A stretch of DNA of 38,396 bases, from contig REBL01000150.1 of assembly GCA_007692755.1 (NCBI GenBank), positions 1 through 38,396 of the forward strand, written 5' to 3'. The notes below the pieces were generated by a model. It did not search any database, was not told where the DNA came from, and worked only from the letters and a program-made list of their open reading frames with translations. Source of the DNA: Nodularia sp. (in: cyanobacteria) (lineage in GTDB: Bacteria; Cyanobacteriota; Cyanobacteriia; Cyanobacteriales; Nostocaceae). Within the stretch, counting starts at the first letter, position 1, and each line of letters opens with the position of its first letter. This document shows positions 26,468-36,456 of the stretch, piece by piece. The position numbers and the translations under genes are program-made.

Positions 26468-27253
26468 TCAATCCGGTTCAGGAAATGAAACTCTATTTCC
26501 TTCCGGGGTAATAGTTACCTGTCCGCCCAAAGCTTCAATTTCACTAATTGCCCTAGCACGAGTATTGTCATCAACTTGATTATTTAATACCATTACCCAG
26601 GCGGATATTTGCGCTGTTTTACTGTCAGGGTTTTGACTTAAAAATATAGAAGTTTGCCGAGAACTTGCAGCAATTGATTGACTTTCATCATCTGAAAAAT
26701 TGCTAGCCCATTCTGCCGCAGTAGCAAAAGATTCCTGAGCAGCTTTCGTATCTCCTAAAAATAATAACTCATCAATTCCCTTATAACGCCAGATATAATA
26801 AGACCTTTGAGGAACCCAGGGAGACAAAGACTGTAAACCCCTCTCCATAATTTCTATAGAGCGTTCTGGCATCCCCGCATACATAGAAACGCTGGTAGAA
26901 AGACTCAAATAAGCTGCTAAAAAGCGTGGATCACGTTCTAAAATAATTTCAAAATATTCTGGACTGAGGCGATAGCCTGTTTTAGCACGAGCTTCTTCAT
27001 CACCAAAGTATTGTGCATAACCTAAATACACCCAATTGGCGATGAGATTATCATAACCAAAACTGGGCATTCTTTTCAGAAAATTCAGCCGCACACTTTC
27101 AGCATTAATTTCTCTTTCTAGAACATCCAAAGAGACATCTTGTTTGCTTCTTAACAAAATCTGGAGTTGAGGAAACTGAATCAAGCTAACTCCCAACAAA
27201 CACAAACAGGCTACCAAAGGTGTAATTAAAGCTTGGCGAGATAAAAATAACAT
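26468..27253 (-). CDS. Membrane-anchored conserved cyanobacterial protein, TPR-like
   Basis: A 261-aa protein with one N-terminal hydrophobic helix (about 9-27) that would anchor it or act as an uncleaved signal, then an alpha-helical domain. Segments such as FEIILERDPRFLAAYLSLST and ERSIEIMERGLQ resemble diverged TPR helices, without a clean consensus. I do not recognise a named family. The start at ATG 27253 fits the membrane segment. It is upstream of the pabC-like gene on the same strand, separated by a tandem repeat, so an operon is doubtful. Confidence 0.8.
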   Translation of the reverse strand: MLFLSRQALITPLVACLCLLGVSLIQFPQLQILLRSKQDVSLDVLEREINAESVRLNFLKRMPSFGYDNLIANWVYLGYAQYFGDEEARAKTGYRLSPEYFEIILERDPRFLAAYLSLSTSVSMYAGMPERSIEIMERGLQSLSPWVPQRSYYIWRYKGIDELLFLGDTKAAQESFATAAEWASNFSDDESQSIAASSRQTSIFLSQNPDSKTAQISAWVMVLNNQVDDNTRARAISEIEALGGQVTITPEGNRVSFPEPD

Positions 27254-27343
27254 CTTTAGTTGATTCCAAAACTCCCCTCTCCTGGCTCAGGCTTGGGGTG
27301 AGGTCGATATATTTTATGCAATCCGCATTCGGTAAACACTGAT

Positions 27344-27366
27344 TAAAAACAGCGCCTGGGGCGCTG
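27344..27366 (-). terminator. Terminator downstream of ycf65
   Basis: Perfect 7-bp stem CAGCGCC/GGCGCTG (27350-27356 with 27360-27366) and a 3-nt loop; on the minus strand it is followed by TTTTTAAT. It lies 48 bp after the ycf65 stop. Confidence 0.8.
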
Positions 27367-27413
27367 CTAATTTCAAAGTATTATACTACTAAGCACTCAG
27401 AATGTTGAACTCT

Positions 27414-27713
27414 TCAAGCGCTACCTGTGAAGGCAACTTCAGGGAACTTCAATTGAGCTTCTGCCATCGGTCGTCTTCTGCCTTCTTCTTGCCAGTAGTT
27501 AATTACTTCTGTGGCTTTATTCAGCAATTCGACACGATCTACATCAGTAATCCAGTGTTTGGACTCTAATTCCTTTTTTAACTCTTCCCAAGCATCATTT
27601 CGAGGCCAGAAAAAATACTTCGTTAAAGGACTTGTGCCTTTACCTACGACTTGATCGACTGCTAGGGCAACGTTTTCGTCTAACCAAAGGATTTTAAGAA
27701 TAAATTGGGTCAA
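27414..27713 (-). CDS. ycf65: Ribosomal protein PSRP-3/Ycf65 (cS23)
   Basis: A 99-aa small-subunit ribosomal protein found in cyanobacteria and plastids. Diagnostic features are the N-terminal [37 protein letters not shown] and the LESKHWI segment. The start is TTG at 27713 with GGAGGTG four bases upstream on the minus strand, which decides the start in the absence of an ATG. It is followed by a clean terminator, so it is probably a single-gene transcript. Confidence 0.95.
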   Translation of the reverse strand: MTQFILKILWLDENVALAVDQVVGKGTSPLTKYFFWPRNDAWEELKKELESKHWITDVDRVELLNKATEVINYWQEEGRRRPMAEAQLKFPEVAFTGSA

Positions 27714-27902
27714 TCACACCTCCGAGGGATATCTGGGGATTAATACTAAGTTGCCGATCGCACGGGTGGAAATGATGCCCACTGTATATGCTGTGCGATC
27801 GCTTATTTTAACGCAATACTTCACCTGATGACCAAATAGTGGTTGCAAATTGTTCAACCGTGACCGATTAAAATTTAAAAGTTCCTTTATTCAACCAATT
27901 CC

Positions 27903-28688
27903 ATGACTGAAAAATCTGCACTAAACCCAATTGTCATCTTCGATATTGACGGTGTTGTGCGCGATGTTGGCAATTCCTATCGTCGAGCGCTGGCCGACAC
28001 TGTAGAGCATTTTACCAACACAGCCTATCGTCCCACCCCAGGAGATATTGACCAGCTAAAATCCGAAGGACTCTGGAATAATGATTGGGAAGCTTCCCAA
28101 GAATTTATTTATCGCCACTTTGAAACTCAAGGACAAACTCGCCAGCAATTGCAGCTAGATTACAAAACTATTGTCGCCTTTTTTCAATCTCGTTATCGAG
28201 GCACAGACCCAGAAAATTGGAATGGGTATATCTGTGATGAACCTTTATTATTACAGCCCAGCTATTTAGAACAACTCACAGAAGCAGGAATTGACTGGGG
28301 ATTTTTCAGTGGTGCTACCCGTACTTCTGCGACTTATGTTTTACATAAACGTCTAGGTTTACAGTCACCAGTGTTAATTGCAATGGAAGATGCCCCAGGT
28401 AAACCAGACCCCACAGGACTGTTTGCCACTGTGGAACTCTTGGAAAAGCAAGTCAAAAATTTACCCATTATATATGTCGGAGATACTGTAGCTGATATGT
28501 ATACCGTCAGGAAAGCACGAGAGATAAATCCTCACCGCAATTGGATTGGTGTGGGTATTCTACCGCCTCACGTCCAGGAAACAGCCGCCCATAGTCATGC
28601 TTATGGTGAAACACTACTAGCAGCAGGTGCAGCCATAGTTTTAAGTAACGTTGAACAACTAAATCCAGTCAAAATAGCAGAATTATGA
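27903..28688 (+). CDS. HAD-superfamily IA phosphatase-like protein
   Basis: A 261-aa hydrolase with HAD motifs: FDIDGVV (nucleophile D14, acid/base D16), the motif II region FFSGATRTSA, the motif III lysine in GKPDPTG and motif IV VGDTVADM. The sequence resembles a cyanobacteria/plant HAD-IA group without an assigned substrate. The start at ATG 27903 is the first in the frame. It is not near a pathway gene that would suggest a substrate. Confidence 0.9.
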   Translation: MTEKSALNPIVIFDIDGVVRDVGNSYRRALADTVEHFTNTAYRPTPGDIDQLKSEGLWNNDWEASQEFIYRHFETQGQTRQQLQLDYKTIVAFFQSRYRGTDPENWNGYICDEPLLLQPSYLEQLTEAGIDWGFFSGATRTSATYVLHKRLGLQSPVLIAMEDAPGKPDPTGLFATVELLEKQVKNLPIIYVGDTVADMYTVRKAREINPHRNWIGVGILPPHVQETAAHSHAYGETLLAAGAAIVLSNVEQLNPVKIAEL

Positions 28689-28751
28689 CAACAAGGAGGG
28701 AAAAGTTAACTTTCAAAAATCTAATTTTCTTAATTACGAATTACGAATTAC

Positions 28752-28780
28752 GTTAGCGTAGCTCCTCTGAAAGAGGCATT
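28752..28780. repeat. GTTAGCGTAGC hairpin repeat, second copy
   Basis: GTTAGCGTAGCTCCTCTGAA then AGAGGCATTA, closely matching 25489-25523. It is preceded by ATTACGAATTACGAATTACG tandem repeats in the HAD-P450 spacer. Confidence 0.65.
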
Positions 28781-28868
28781 ACGAATTAGCTAAGATTAAT
28801 CCAGCAATGGGTGCATAAATAACTCGCTGATTAAAATCTGGTTCCAAATCATTAGGAAAATAATCACA

Positions 28869-30257
28869 ATGTCTGCACTTCAATTACCTGATGGTCCGAA
28901 AAATCATCCTTGGCTACAGACATACAAATGGCTGACTAGCCCGTTGGAATATATGGAAGACTGTGCTAAAAACTATGGTGATATTTTCACCCTCCGCGTC
29001 GGCCCAGTTTTTAAGCCTCAAGTATTCGTCAGCAACCCTCAAGCTATTCAGCAGATTTTTAGCACCGACCCCAAACATTTAGACTCTGGTGCAGCAGCTG
29101 GGATAAGATCGCCTTTGTTAGGGAAGCAATCACTACTAGCCCTATATGGAAAGCCTCACCAGCGACAACGCAAGCTGTTGACACCTCCCTTTCATGGAGA
29201 AAGAATGCTGGCTTATGGTGAGTTAATTGGTGATATTAGCCGGCAAGTAACTAATCAATGGCAGGTTGGTGAAACAGTTTCTGTCCTTTCATCGATGCAA
29301 GCCATTTCTTTTCAGGTAATTTTAAAGGCTGTATTTGGTCTAGCTGAGGGACCACGTTACGAAAAACTCAAAGAACTTTTAATTGCCATTCTCAATCCCA
29401 AAAGACCTGCTTTGAGGGCATTTGCACTGCTTTTTCCTCTACTACAACGAGATTTAGGTGCGTGGAGTCCTTGGGGAGAGTTTTTGCGTTTACGGCAGCA
29501 AATTGACGAACTTATTTATGCTGAGATTAAAGAACGCAAAGCACAGCCTGACTCATCCCGGACTGATATTTTATCCTTGATGATGGCAACTCGTGATGAA
29601 GCGGGTGAACAGATGACGGATGTGGAGTTACGTGATGAGTTGATGACTCTATTAGTAGCAGGTCACGAAACTACAGCTACATCACTGACTTGGGCTTTGT
29701 ACTGGATTCACCATCAGCCACAGGTGCATGAGAAATTGTTGCAAGAGTTAGACACTCTGGGAGAACAACCCGACCCCAATACTATTTTTCGCTTACCTTA
29801 TTTGAATGCAGTTTGTTCGGAAACACTGCGTATTTACCCAGTTGCAATGCTGACTTTGACTCGATTAGTCAAATCACCGCTACAAATTGGAGAATATCAG
29901 TTTGAGCCGGGGACGTTATTAATTCCCTGTGTTTATTTAACTCATCATCGGGAAGATTTATATCCTGATTCTAAGACATTTAAACCAGAGCGTTTTTTAG
30001 AAAGGCAGTTTTCCAATTCAGAATTTATACCTTTTGGTGGTGGTAATCGTCGCTGTATTGGTATGGCGTTTGCCTTATTTGAAATGAAACTGGTGTTAGC
30101 CACAGTGCTGTCTAATTGGCAAATGGAATTGGCTAATACTCAACCAGTGCTACCAGTGCGTAAAGGTTTGCTGTTCGGTCCTAAAGGAGGTGTGCAGATG
30201 TTTGTGAAGGGGAGGCGTGAGCAAAATCAGCTAGTCCCTGAGACTAGCACTAGTTAA
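28869..30257 (+). CDS. Cytochrome P450, CYP110-like
   Basis: A heme monooxygenase of 462 aa. The I-helix has AGHETT (264-269), the K-helix ExxR is E318-TL-R321, the PERF region is FKPERF and the heme loop is FGGGNRRC with the ligand C396. No membrane anchor is present. The N-terminal start LPDGPKNHPWLQTYKW resembles the cyanobacterial CYP110 group, whose members act on fatty acids, alkanes or terpenoids; the substrate here is unknown. Stop is followed by repeat-like sequence. It is convergent with a sulfotransferase-like gene. Confidence 0.94.
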   Translation: MSALQLPDGPKNHPWLQTYKWLTSPLEYMEDCAKNYGDIFTLRVGPVFKPQVFVSNPQAIQQIFSTDPKHLDSGAAAGIRSPLLGKQSLLALYGKPHQRQRKLLTPPFHGERMLAYGELIGDISRQVTNQWQVGETVSVLSSMQAISFQVILKAVFGLAEGPRYEKLKELLIAILNPKRPALRAFALLFPLLQRDLGAWSPWGEFLRLRQQIDELIYAEIKERKAQPDSSRTDILSLMMATRDEAGEQMTDVELRDELMTLLVAGHETTATSLTWALYWIHHQPQVHEKLLQELDTLGEQPDPNTIFRLPYLNAVCSETLRIYPVAMLTLTRLVKSPLQIGEYQFEPGTLLIPCVYLTHHREDLYPDSKTFKPERFLERQFSNSEFIPFGGGNRRCIGMAFALFEMKLVLATVLSNWQMELANTQPVLPVRKGLLFGPKGGVQMFVKGRREQNQLVPETSTS

Positions 30258-30294
30258 ATTAGACTGAGTAATGAGGACTGAGGGTAACTGTTCA

Positions 30295-30353
30295 CACTCC
30301 CCCCGCCTCTCAACGATAAATTAGGGGTTCTGAGCATTTTGTAGGGGGGAGTG
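30295..30353. repeat. Inverted-repeat element CACTCCCCCC/GGGGGGAGTG
   Basis: Ten-base perfect arms at 30295-30304 and 30344-30353. Its left part (CACTCCCC, GATAAAT, GGGGTTCT) resembles the hairpin relic at 22557-22608, so it could be a second decayed IS200/IS605-type end. Located in the 260-bp P450-sulfotransferase gap. Confidence 0.5.
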
Positions 30354-30518
30354 AATAACTACGACTGAGGACTGAGTGTAAAAACTTTATACATAAGGTA
30401 CCATTATACAGTCAAATTCATGTTATTTAAAGGTCAGCTTTCTCATTTGACGTTTAATAATAATTAGGGAAATCTCACAAATAAATTATTTTAATCTTAA
30501 ACCTGTTCTAAACCTGTT

Positions 30519-31676
30519 CTATGAAGCAGCTTTGCGATGGGTGTAATCTTGGTTCCATGTACCTTTAGTAATCATCCAGATTAGTTGAAATATTGCACGC
30601 CAACCAAGTTTTTGTATCATAGTTTTCATGCTAAAGGTATTGTTGAAGTTGTATGTATAGTGAATTCCAGGCAATAAAGAACGGTCACAGGCAAGTAATA
30701 ATAAATCGCTGTTATTAATTATCCGCAGAAGCTCCCAAATCAATATTCCTTGCGTCTCTGTAAATCTTAGCGAGTATTCAAACTTGTCTTCTAATTCTTT
30801 TTCGGCATAAGTTACAATTTTAATTGCTTCTGTCGCAAAGCTTCCACCCATTGCATAATCTGGTTTAGCTTTAGAGATTTCATTAAATCGTGTTTTTTGG
30901 AGATAGTTTATTATTTTAGCAATCAATGCGTCTCTTTCGTAAGCATTCAGATTATCTGCACTTATATATTTGGGGGCTGTAAGTAACTCTTCTAATGACA
31001 GATTTGGTCGCTCTTTACGAACATTAAAAATAGTTCCTACTACATTTTTTAACGCTTGCGTTGGTACAAGTTCTAAAGATTCAAACATTTCGGCGACCGA
31101 ATCATATTTATTCAGTTGTTCCAATTCATATTCTACATACTTAATTTTTGGAAACATCTGTTTATATTCTTCAGCCCGAAGATAAGTTTCTTGTACATAC
31201 CATTTACAAATATCGTAAAAGTTAGCATTATCATCATGTTTACTCAAATTACGTGTAGCATTAGGAGACAGATACCATGTTCTAGACCATTCTGAAATAC
31301 CTGGTACTTCATGAGATCGAAGGAGGCTGTATGCAGTCTTATCAAATTCTCTACGCAGAATGACTATTGCTATTTCTTCTTGTGATAAATAAGCATCTGG
31401 AAGTAAATATCCCCAACCTTTAATAAATGAATGGTTGGTTTCACAGTATATTTTACGTCCATTTTTACTTTTGTTTTTGATTTCCCTCATCTTCAAGGGC
31501 ATTAATTTACTTAACTCACTATCATCTCCATTATTAAATTTTTGCATTGGAGAACCATTCATTATTGGTAATCCTTCGTGGATACTCACAGTGTTCTCTG
31601 CTTTGGATAGTAATTCTGTTAAATAATCAGAACCACAACGCCCACTATTTATAGAAAATATATATTTTATACTCAT
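30519..31676 (-). CDS. Sulfotransferase-like protein
   Basis: A 385-aa protein. The N-terminal FSINSGRCGSDYL (7-19) fits the 5'-phosphosulfate-binding loop of PAPS-dependent sulfotransferases, and ILRREFDKTAYSLLRSH (about 124-140) fits the 3'-phosphate-binding segment. The C-terminal half is not recognised. There is no signal peptide; the substrate is unknown. It lies on the minus strand, downstream of a glycosyltransferase gene across a 284-bp gap that holds a MITE-like element, so it may not be co-transcribed with it. Codon use and AT content are somewhat different from neighbours (AT-rich), which could mean transfer, but I have not measured this. Confidence 0.75.
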   Translation of the reverse strand: MSIKYIFSINSGRCGSDYLTELLSKAENTVSIHEGLPIMNGSPMQKFNNGDDSELSKLMPLKMREIKNKSKNGRKIYCETNHSFIKGWGYLLPDAYLSQEEIAIVILRREFDKTAYSLLRSHEVPGISEWSRTWYLSPNATRNLSKHDDNANFYDICKWYVQETYLRAEEYKQMFPKIKYVEYELEQLNKYDSVAEMFESLELVPTQALKNVVGTIFNVRKERPNLSLEELLTAPKYISADNLNAYERDALIAKIINYLQKTRFNEISKAKPDYAMGGSFATEAIKIVTYAEKELEDKFEYSLRFTETQGILIWELLRIINNSDLLLLACDRSLLPGIHYTYNFNNTFSMKTMIQKLGWRAIFQLIWMITKGTWNQDYTHRKAAS

Positions 31677-31825
31677 CCTACATACCTATTTTTCATAACT
31701 CATTGTATATAATACCATTGACCTAAATAGGCTAATTTTGTGCATCAACTTAGATAAAATAAGATGTAGGTAAATCCCGATAACATAGCTTTTATTAATG
31801 CAGTATTTTAACATAGTCATGCTAC

Positions 31826-31929
31826 TGGCGTGGCAAGCTTAAAATAGTGCATTAGGGAAAAGGTAGAAAACATTGATTTATCTCAATTTTATCAAAAATC
31901 TATTGCATCATTTTAGCCTTGTCACGCCA
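31826..31929. mobile_element. MITE-like element with 26-bp imperfect termini
   Basis: Left arm 31826-31851 begins TGGCGTGGCAAGCTTAAAAT; the reverse complement of the right arm 31904-31929 begins TGGCGTGACAAGGCTAAAAT. They agree at 21 of 26 positions. There are 52 bp in between and no open frame. No target duplication is apparent. Confidence 0.65.
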
Positions 31930-31960
31930 CGACAGTTTTTCTAAAAGCTAAAATCTCACC

Positions 31961-33244
31961 TTATTTATGTGTTTTCATCAATACAGGTTTCCCTGTAGAT
32001 ATAGCCTGTTCGATAATATCTACTGCTCGACTCACTCCCCCTGCTTTTTGAATAGCCTCTTGTAGTCTCAAAGCATTCTTTGTATAAGAATCTTCCGTCA
32101 GCACCTTTTTAATAGCTGTTCTTAAACTATTAACATTTACTCGCTTGAGGGGTACAACTTCACCACATCCAGCCCAAGCTATACGCGCTGCTACACCAGG
32201 CTGATCATTAGCAATTGGGATAGCCACCATTGGGACTCCATTGTTCAAAGATTCCAAAGTGGTATTCATCCCGGCATGAGTAATTGTTAGGTTAGCTTTT
32301 TGCAGTAATTCGAGTTGGGGTGCAAAACCAACTACTAGGGGATTTCCTGGCAAACCTTGCAAAACCTCTGGACTGGCAGAACCACCAAGAGTAATTACTA
32401 ATTGAGCATCCAAACCATTACAAGCTTCGGCAATACTTTTGAAAACTGGTAACAAGCGATTTTGTATGGTTCCTAGCGAGGCATAAATTAACGGTTTGCC
32501 ATTTAATTTATCAAAAGGGAATGCAGGCACTTCTCTACCACTTGGACTGTGATAAGGCCCTGTGAAGTGGAAACACTGGGGCAAATTTTGTCTGGGAAAT
32601 TCTAATTCAGCAGGTTGTTGACTAATTTGAGCTAGTTGGGAATAGCGTCCATTGGAGTTAGCATGGGGGGGTAAATTCCAATCTTGGCGAGATTGATTAA
32701 TCACTTCTGTGATGGGATTGACAATCCTACTCAGAAATTGGTATGATAAAGAGTTACGCAGTCGTCCCCACAAAGTTTTATTGTAGCCCCAAGTTGTGAA
32801 ATAAGGTGGTATGTTCTCTTCTCGATTAAGTACAACAGCACTGCAAATAGTGATAAAAGGAATGCCCAGCAAATCGGCGACACTTCCTCCCTCTGGTGTA
32901 ACTTGATCTACTAACAGTGCTTCTACACCTGCTTCTTTGATCACTGCTGGGGCTTCTCTGAGCATTACGGTTGCACTATATTTCAGGGCATTGACAGTAT
33001 ATTTTAATGCTGCACTTCCACTGAGTTGACCCAACTCAGCCAAGGATTCTGCGATCGTTCCACTAGGGAATTCCAATTCACCAATCGCCCGAAATTCCAA
33101 TCCTGCTGCCAGTGTCTGGGGTTTTGCATCCAATCTTCCCAATAAGGTGACTCGATGACCACGCTTTTGTAATTCCTTGCCCAGGGGCAGCATAGTGTTG
33201 AGATGACCTGATGTTGCTGGACATATCAATCCAAAATGAGTCAT
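31961..33244 (-). CDS. Family 1 glycosyltransferase (UGT/MGT-like)
   Basis: A 427-aa GT-B enzyme. N-terminal HFGLICPATSGHLNTMLPLG carries the likely catalytic base H14; the C-terminal nucleotide-sugar site has YASLGTIQN and HAGMNTTLESLNNGVPMVAI-type sequence from H323, then NDQPGVAARI. Resembles CrtX-like and macrolide-type transferases, so the acceptor could be a carotenoid, lipid or natural product; it cannot be chosen from sequence alone. No signal peptide. It lies upstream of the sulfotransferase-like gene on the same strand. Confidence 0.92.
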   Translation of the reverse strand: MTHFGLICPATSGHLNTMLPLGKELQKRGHRVTLLGRLDAKPQTLAAGLEFRAIGELEFPSGTIAESLAELGQLSGSAALKYTVNALKYSATVMLREAPAVIKEAGVEALLVDQVTPEGGSVADLLGIPFITICSAVVLNREENIPPYFTTWGYNKTLWGRLRNSLSYQFLSRIVNPITEVINQSRQDWNLPPHANSNGRYSQLAQISQQPAELEFPRQNLPQCFHFTGPYHSPSGREVPAFPFDKLNGKPLIYASLGTIQNRLLPVFKSIAEACNGLDAQLVITLGGSASPEVLQGLPGNPLVVGFAPQLELLQKANLTITHAGMNTTLESLNNGVPMVAIPIANDQPGVAARIAWAGCGEVVPLKRVNVNSLRTAIKKVLTEDSYTKNALRLQEAIQKAGGVSRAVDIIEQAISTGKPVLMKTHK

Positions 33245-33356
33245 GTTCCCTATTTTCGGTAAATTAAAAGATATATACCAGAAAACAGGGACAGATGGCA
33301 GAGGGTCTATGAGATATATTTTTGATAATTCGCCTGGAACGTATAGTCAGCAATAT

Positions 33357-34166
33357 TTACTGGAGTTTCAAAAATTTATCTAAAGCTACTACCATGCTGG
33401 GAGGCCAACGGCGGATATTTGTTACCCAGTTCATATCCTTGTAGCGGTTATCCAGTCCATAAGCTGCTACCCAATTACTTTCGGCTTCGCCTTGGTTGCC
33501 ATTTACCCAGTAAGCTGCTGTGAGGGCGGCACGCATATCAGCAAATTGGGGATATTTGCGGACGATGTTTTTCATCTCGCGGATGGCTGCGTCGATTTCA
33601 CCAGTTTCATAAAGGGCGAGGGCGTAGTTAGCCCGCGCAAAGGCAAAGTTTGGGGCAATTTCCATTGATTTTTGATAGTCTGCGATCGCATCTTGCCATT
33701 CTCCTAAACCTGATTTGGCATTACCCCGATTGTTATACGCCATCGGATCATTGGGATCAAGTTCTAAAACATGATTATAATCGGCGATCGCCTCTTGCCA
33801 TTTTCCCAATCCTTCCAACGCTGTACCCCGATTCAAATAAGGATCTGTGGCATTAGGAGCTAATTCTATAGCTTGGTTATAATCTGTCAATGCTGCTTGC
33901 AACTTATTCTGACTCACCCGTGAATTCCCCCGGTTACTCCATGCACCTGCATTAGTGGGAAACTGTTCAATAATCTGTGTCCAGTAAGTTTCTGCTGTGG
34001 CAAAATCACCCTTATTCGTCGCTTTTAAAGCCTTATTTGCTAGTTCATTGCCTTCTTCTAACTGTTCTTGAGTAATACTAGGCATTTCCGATACTGCCAA
34101 AACTGGTGTACTCCAGCCCAACACCAGCAGCAAACTCAAAACAATCCCAATTAACTTGATCATCAT
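33357..34166 (-). CDS. Exported TPR protein
   Basis: A 269-aa protein from the ATG-ATG at 34166, with AAGGT upstream; an in-frame GTG 14 codons earlier is less likely. The first 24 residues (MMIKLIGIVLSLLLVLGWST, then PVLA) form a signal peptide, so it probably acts in the periplasm or thylakoid lumen. Residues about 30-220 hold four to five TPR units with the classic pattern (AYNNRGNAKSGLGEWQDAI, AWSNRGNSRV). The C-terminus NWVTNIRRWPPSMVVAL is conserved-looking but unassigned. Similar lumenal TPR proteins occur in chloroplasts. It is downstream of ruvB across a repeat. Confidence 0.9.
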   Translation of the reverse strand: MMIKLIGIVLSLLLVLGWSTPVLAVSEMPSITQEQLEEGNELANKALKATNKGDFATAETYWTQIIEQFPTNAGAWSNRGNSRVSQNKLQAALTDYNQAIELAPNATDPYLNRGTALEGLGKWQEAIADYNHVLELDPNDPMAYNNRGNAKSGLGEWQDAIADYQKSMEIAPNFAFARANYALALYETGEIDAAIREMKNIVRKYPQFADMRAALTAAYWVNGNQGEAESNWVAAYGLDNRYKDMNWVTNIRRWPPSMVVALDKFLKLQ

Positions 34167-34275
34167 CGATATATTTACCTTTAAAACTGCTAAGACACTA
34201 TTGATCACTTCTGTACAAGAAATTTTCCAATCTCCCCTATGGGCGGGTTTACAGATATCATTGAAAGAAGAAGGC

Positions 34276-34288
34276 GGGCAGGATGCCC
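34276..34288. repeat. GGGCA-GGA-TGCCC hairpin repeat
   Basis: Short hairpin GGGCA/TGCCC followed by ACCCACCC, flanked by AGAAG and CTTCT. A dispersed spacer repeat between ruvB and the TPR gene; may also act as a weak terminator. Confidence 0.4.
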
Positions 34289-34309
34289 ACCCACCCTATC
34301 TTCTCTTAA

Positions 34310-35413
34310 CTACAATAACGACAACTGTTCATTAGGCGGTTTAAAACCCAAATGTTTATAGGCTGAGGTTGTAGCGATTCGACCACGGGGAGTCCGGCTT
34401 AAATAGCCAATTTGCATCAGGTACGGTTCATAAACTTCTTCAATTGTTTGGGTATCTTCACCTGTAGCCGCAGCAACTGTTTCTAAGCCCACTGGACCAC
34501 CGTTAAATTGTTCAATTATTACACTCAGCATTCGGCGGTCTGTCCAATCTAAACCGCATGGGTCTACTTGAAATAGTTGCAATGCTTCAGATGCAACCGT
34601 TTCATTAATTTCACCCAATAATTTAACTTCCGCATAATCACGTACTCGCTTAAGTAATCTATTGGCTATTCTGGGTGTGCCTCTGGAACGACGAGCAATT
34701 TCTGTCGCCCCATCTTCGGCAATGGGGGTGTTGAGGAAGTTGGCACTTCTCAACACAATTTGCCTGAGTTCGTCAACTTCGTAAAATCGCAGCTTCTGGA
34801 CTAACCCAAAGCGATCGCGTAATGGTGAACTCAGCGCCCCGGCACGAGTTGTCGCTCCCACGAGAGTAAATTTGTTCAGTGGTATACTTCTAATGCGAGC
34901 GCCAGCACCCTTACCAACGGTAATATCTAAACGATAATCTTCCATAGCTGGATAAAGAATTTCTTCTGTCATCCGCGAAAGACGATGAATTTCATCAACA
35001 AACAGGACATCTCCGGGTTTAAGGTTCACCAGTAGCCCTACAATATCTCTGGGACGTTCTAGCGCTGGCGCACTGGTAATTTTGTAGTCAACTCCCATCT
35101 CTGATGCTAAAATCATTGCCATTGTTGTTTTACCCAATCCCGGAGGTCCATATAGCAGCAAGTGATCCAGCACCTCACCCCTTGACTTAGCTGCTTTGAT
35201 GGCAATATCTAGCACATCCTTTAAGTCTTTCTGCCCAATGTAATCAGCAAATTGCTGAGGTCTGATACTCTCTTCTTGCTTACCTTGTTCGTCAATAGCA
35301 GCTTCAGGTTGCAAAATGTTCTCGTTTGCAGGTGCGGGGGTGGACTCCCGACGGTTCTTCTTTGGTTGTCCGTTGGGTTCTTGAGGCTGTTTTTTCGAGG
35401 AGATTATCGCCAT
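34310..35413 (-). CDS. ruvB: Holliday junction branch-migration ATPase RuvB
   Basis: The motor subunit of RuvABC, 367 aa, cytoplasmic. After a polar N-terminal extension of about 48 residues, longer than in E. coli, [11 protein letters not shown] begins the AAA+ core. Walker A is GPPGLGKT (89-96) and Walker [11 protein letters not shown] with DEIH at 140-143; sensor 1 [20 protein letters not shown] and the C-terminal winged-helix segment with [10 protein letters not shown] complete the family. Divergent from hisF; ruvA and ruvC are not in the window, as is usual in cyanobacteria. Confidence 0.98.
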   Translation of the reverse strand: MAIISSKKQPQEPNGQPKKNRRESTPAPANENILQPEAAIDEQGKQEESIRPQQFADYIGQKDLKDVLDIAIKAAKSRGEVLDHLLLYGPPGLGKTTMAMILASEMGVDYKITSAPALERPRDIVGLLVNLKPGDVLFVDEIHRLSRMTEEILYPAMEDYRLDITVGKGAGARIRSIPLNKFTLVGATTRAGALSSPLRDRFGLVQKLRFYEVDELRQIVLRSANFLNTPIAEDGATEIARRSRGTPRIANRLLKRVRDYAEVKLLGEINETVASEALQLFQVDPCGLDWTDRRMLSVIIEQFNGGPVGLETVAAATGEDTQTIEEVYEPYLMQIGYLSRTPRGRIATTSAYKHLGFKPPNEQLSLL

Positions 35414-35574
35414 AATTCAGCTATCAACTTTGACTTGAGGACTATTTGAATGCCATCTACGCTTTCATGGCTACGAGTGAATACAAAATCAGGGGCAAAA
35501 ATTTTCGGTGAGAACTACACGCGTCAATTTAGAATTTAAATTCCAGTCGATTACCCAGGAGTGAAAAAGTTATT

Positions 35575-36348
35575 ATGTTATCTAAAAGAATCTTACCGTG
35601 CTTAGATGTGAAGGCGGGACGGGTTGTAAAAGGAGTTAATTTTGTAGACCTTAAGGATGCAGGTGATCCGGTAGAACTAGCCAAGGTTTACAACGAAGCC
35701 GGTGCTGATGAGTTAGTGTTTCTGGATATTACGGCGACTCATGAAGACCGAGATACAATTATTGATGTGGTGTACCGCACTGCTGAACAGGTTTTTATTC
35801 CCTTGACTGTTGGTGGTGGGATTCAAACCTTAGAAAATGTTAAAGCTTTGTTACGAGCAGGCGCTGACAAGGTTAGTATTAATTCAGCAGCTGTACGTGA
35901 TCCTGACTTAATAAATCGGGCAAGCGATCGCTTCGGTAATCAGTGCATCGTGGTTGCAATTGATGCCAGACGCAGGATTGACCCCAACAATCCCGGCTGG
36001 GATGTATACGTGCGAGGTGGTAGAGAAAACACTGGTTTAGATGCGTTACGTTGGGCGCAAGAAGTTGAAAGACGAGGTGCAGGAGAATTACTAGTAACAA
36101 GTATGGATGCAGACGGAACTCAAGCTGGCTACGACTTAGGGCTGACAAGAGCGATCGCCGAATCTGTACAAGTTCCCGTCGTTGCTTCTGGTGGCGCAGG
36201 TAATTGTGAACACATTTATACGGCACTAACTGAGGGTAAAGCCGAAGCTGCATTACTAGCATCATTACTGCATTACGGACAATTAAGTGTGGCAGAAATT
36301 AAGAACTATTTGCACGCTCATTCAGTACCAGTACGGTTGTGTTCTTGA
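35575..36348 (+). CDS. hisF: Imidazole glycerol phosphate synthase, cyclase subunit
   Basis: Forms IGP and AICAR from PRFAR with ammonia supplied by HisH. The (beta/alpha)8 barrel is 257 aa, with catalytic D11 ([13 protein letters not shown]) and D130 (VVAIDARR). Phosphate-binding loops LTVGGGI and VVASGGAGN are intact. An AGGAG site lies 12 nt before the ATG. HisH is not in the window. Confidence 0.98.
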   Translation: MLSKRILPCLDVKAGRVVKGVNFVDLKDAGDPVELAKVYNEAGADELVFLDITATHEDRDTIIDVVYRTAEQVFIPLTVGGGIQTLENVKALLRAGADKVSINSAAVRDPDLINRASDRFGNQCIVVAIDARRRIDPNNPGWDVYVRGGRENTGLDALRWAQEVERRGAGELLVTSMDADGTQAGYDLGLTRAIAESVQVPVVASGGAGNCEHIYTALTEGKAEAALLASLLHYGQLSVAEIKNYLHAHSVPVRLCS

Positions 36349-36456
36349 CTTCAAAAACGTCATCAAAATTTAACCACATCCATCACCAGTTAGATACAGT
36401 TCTCTCAAACAGTGTTAACATTAGTTTACGAGTATGAATAAATATTAAGAAATATT

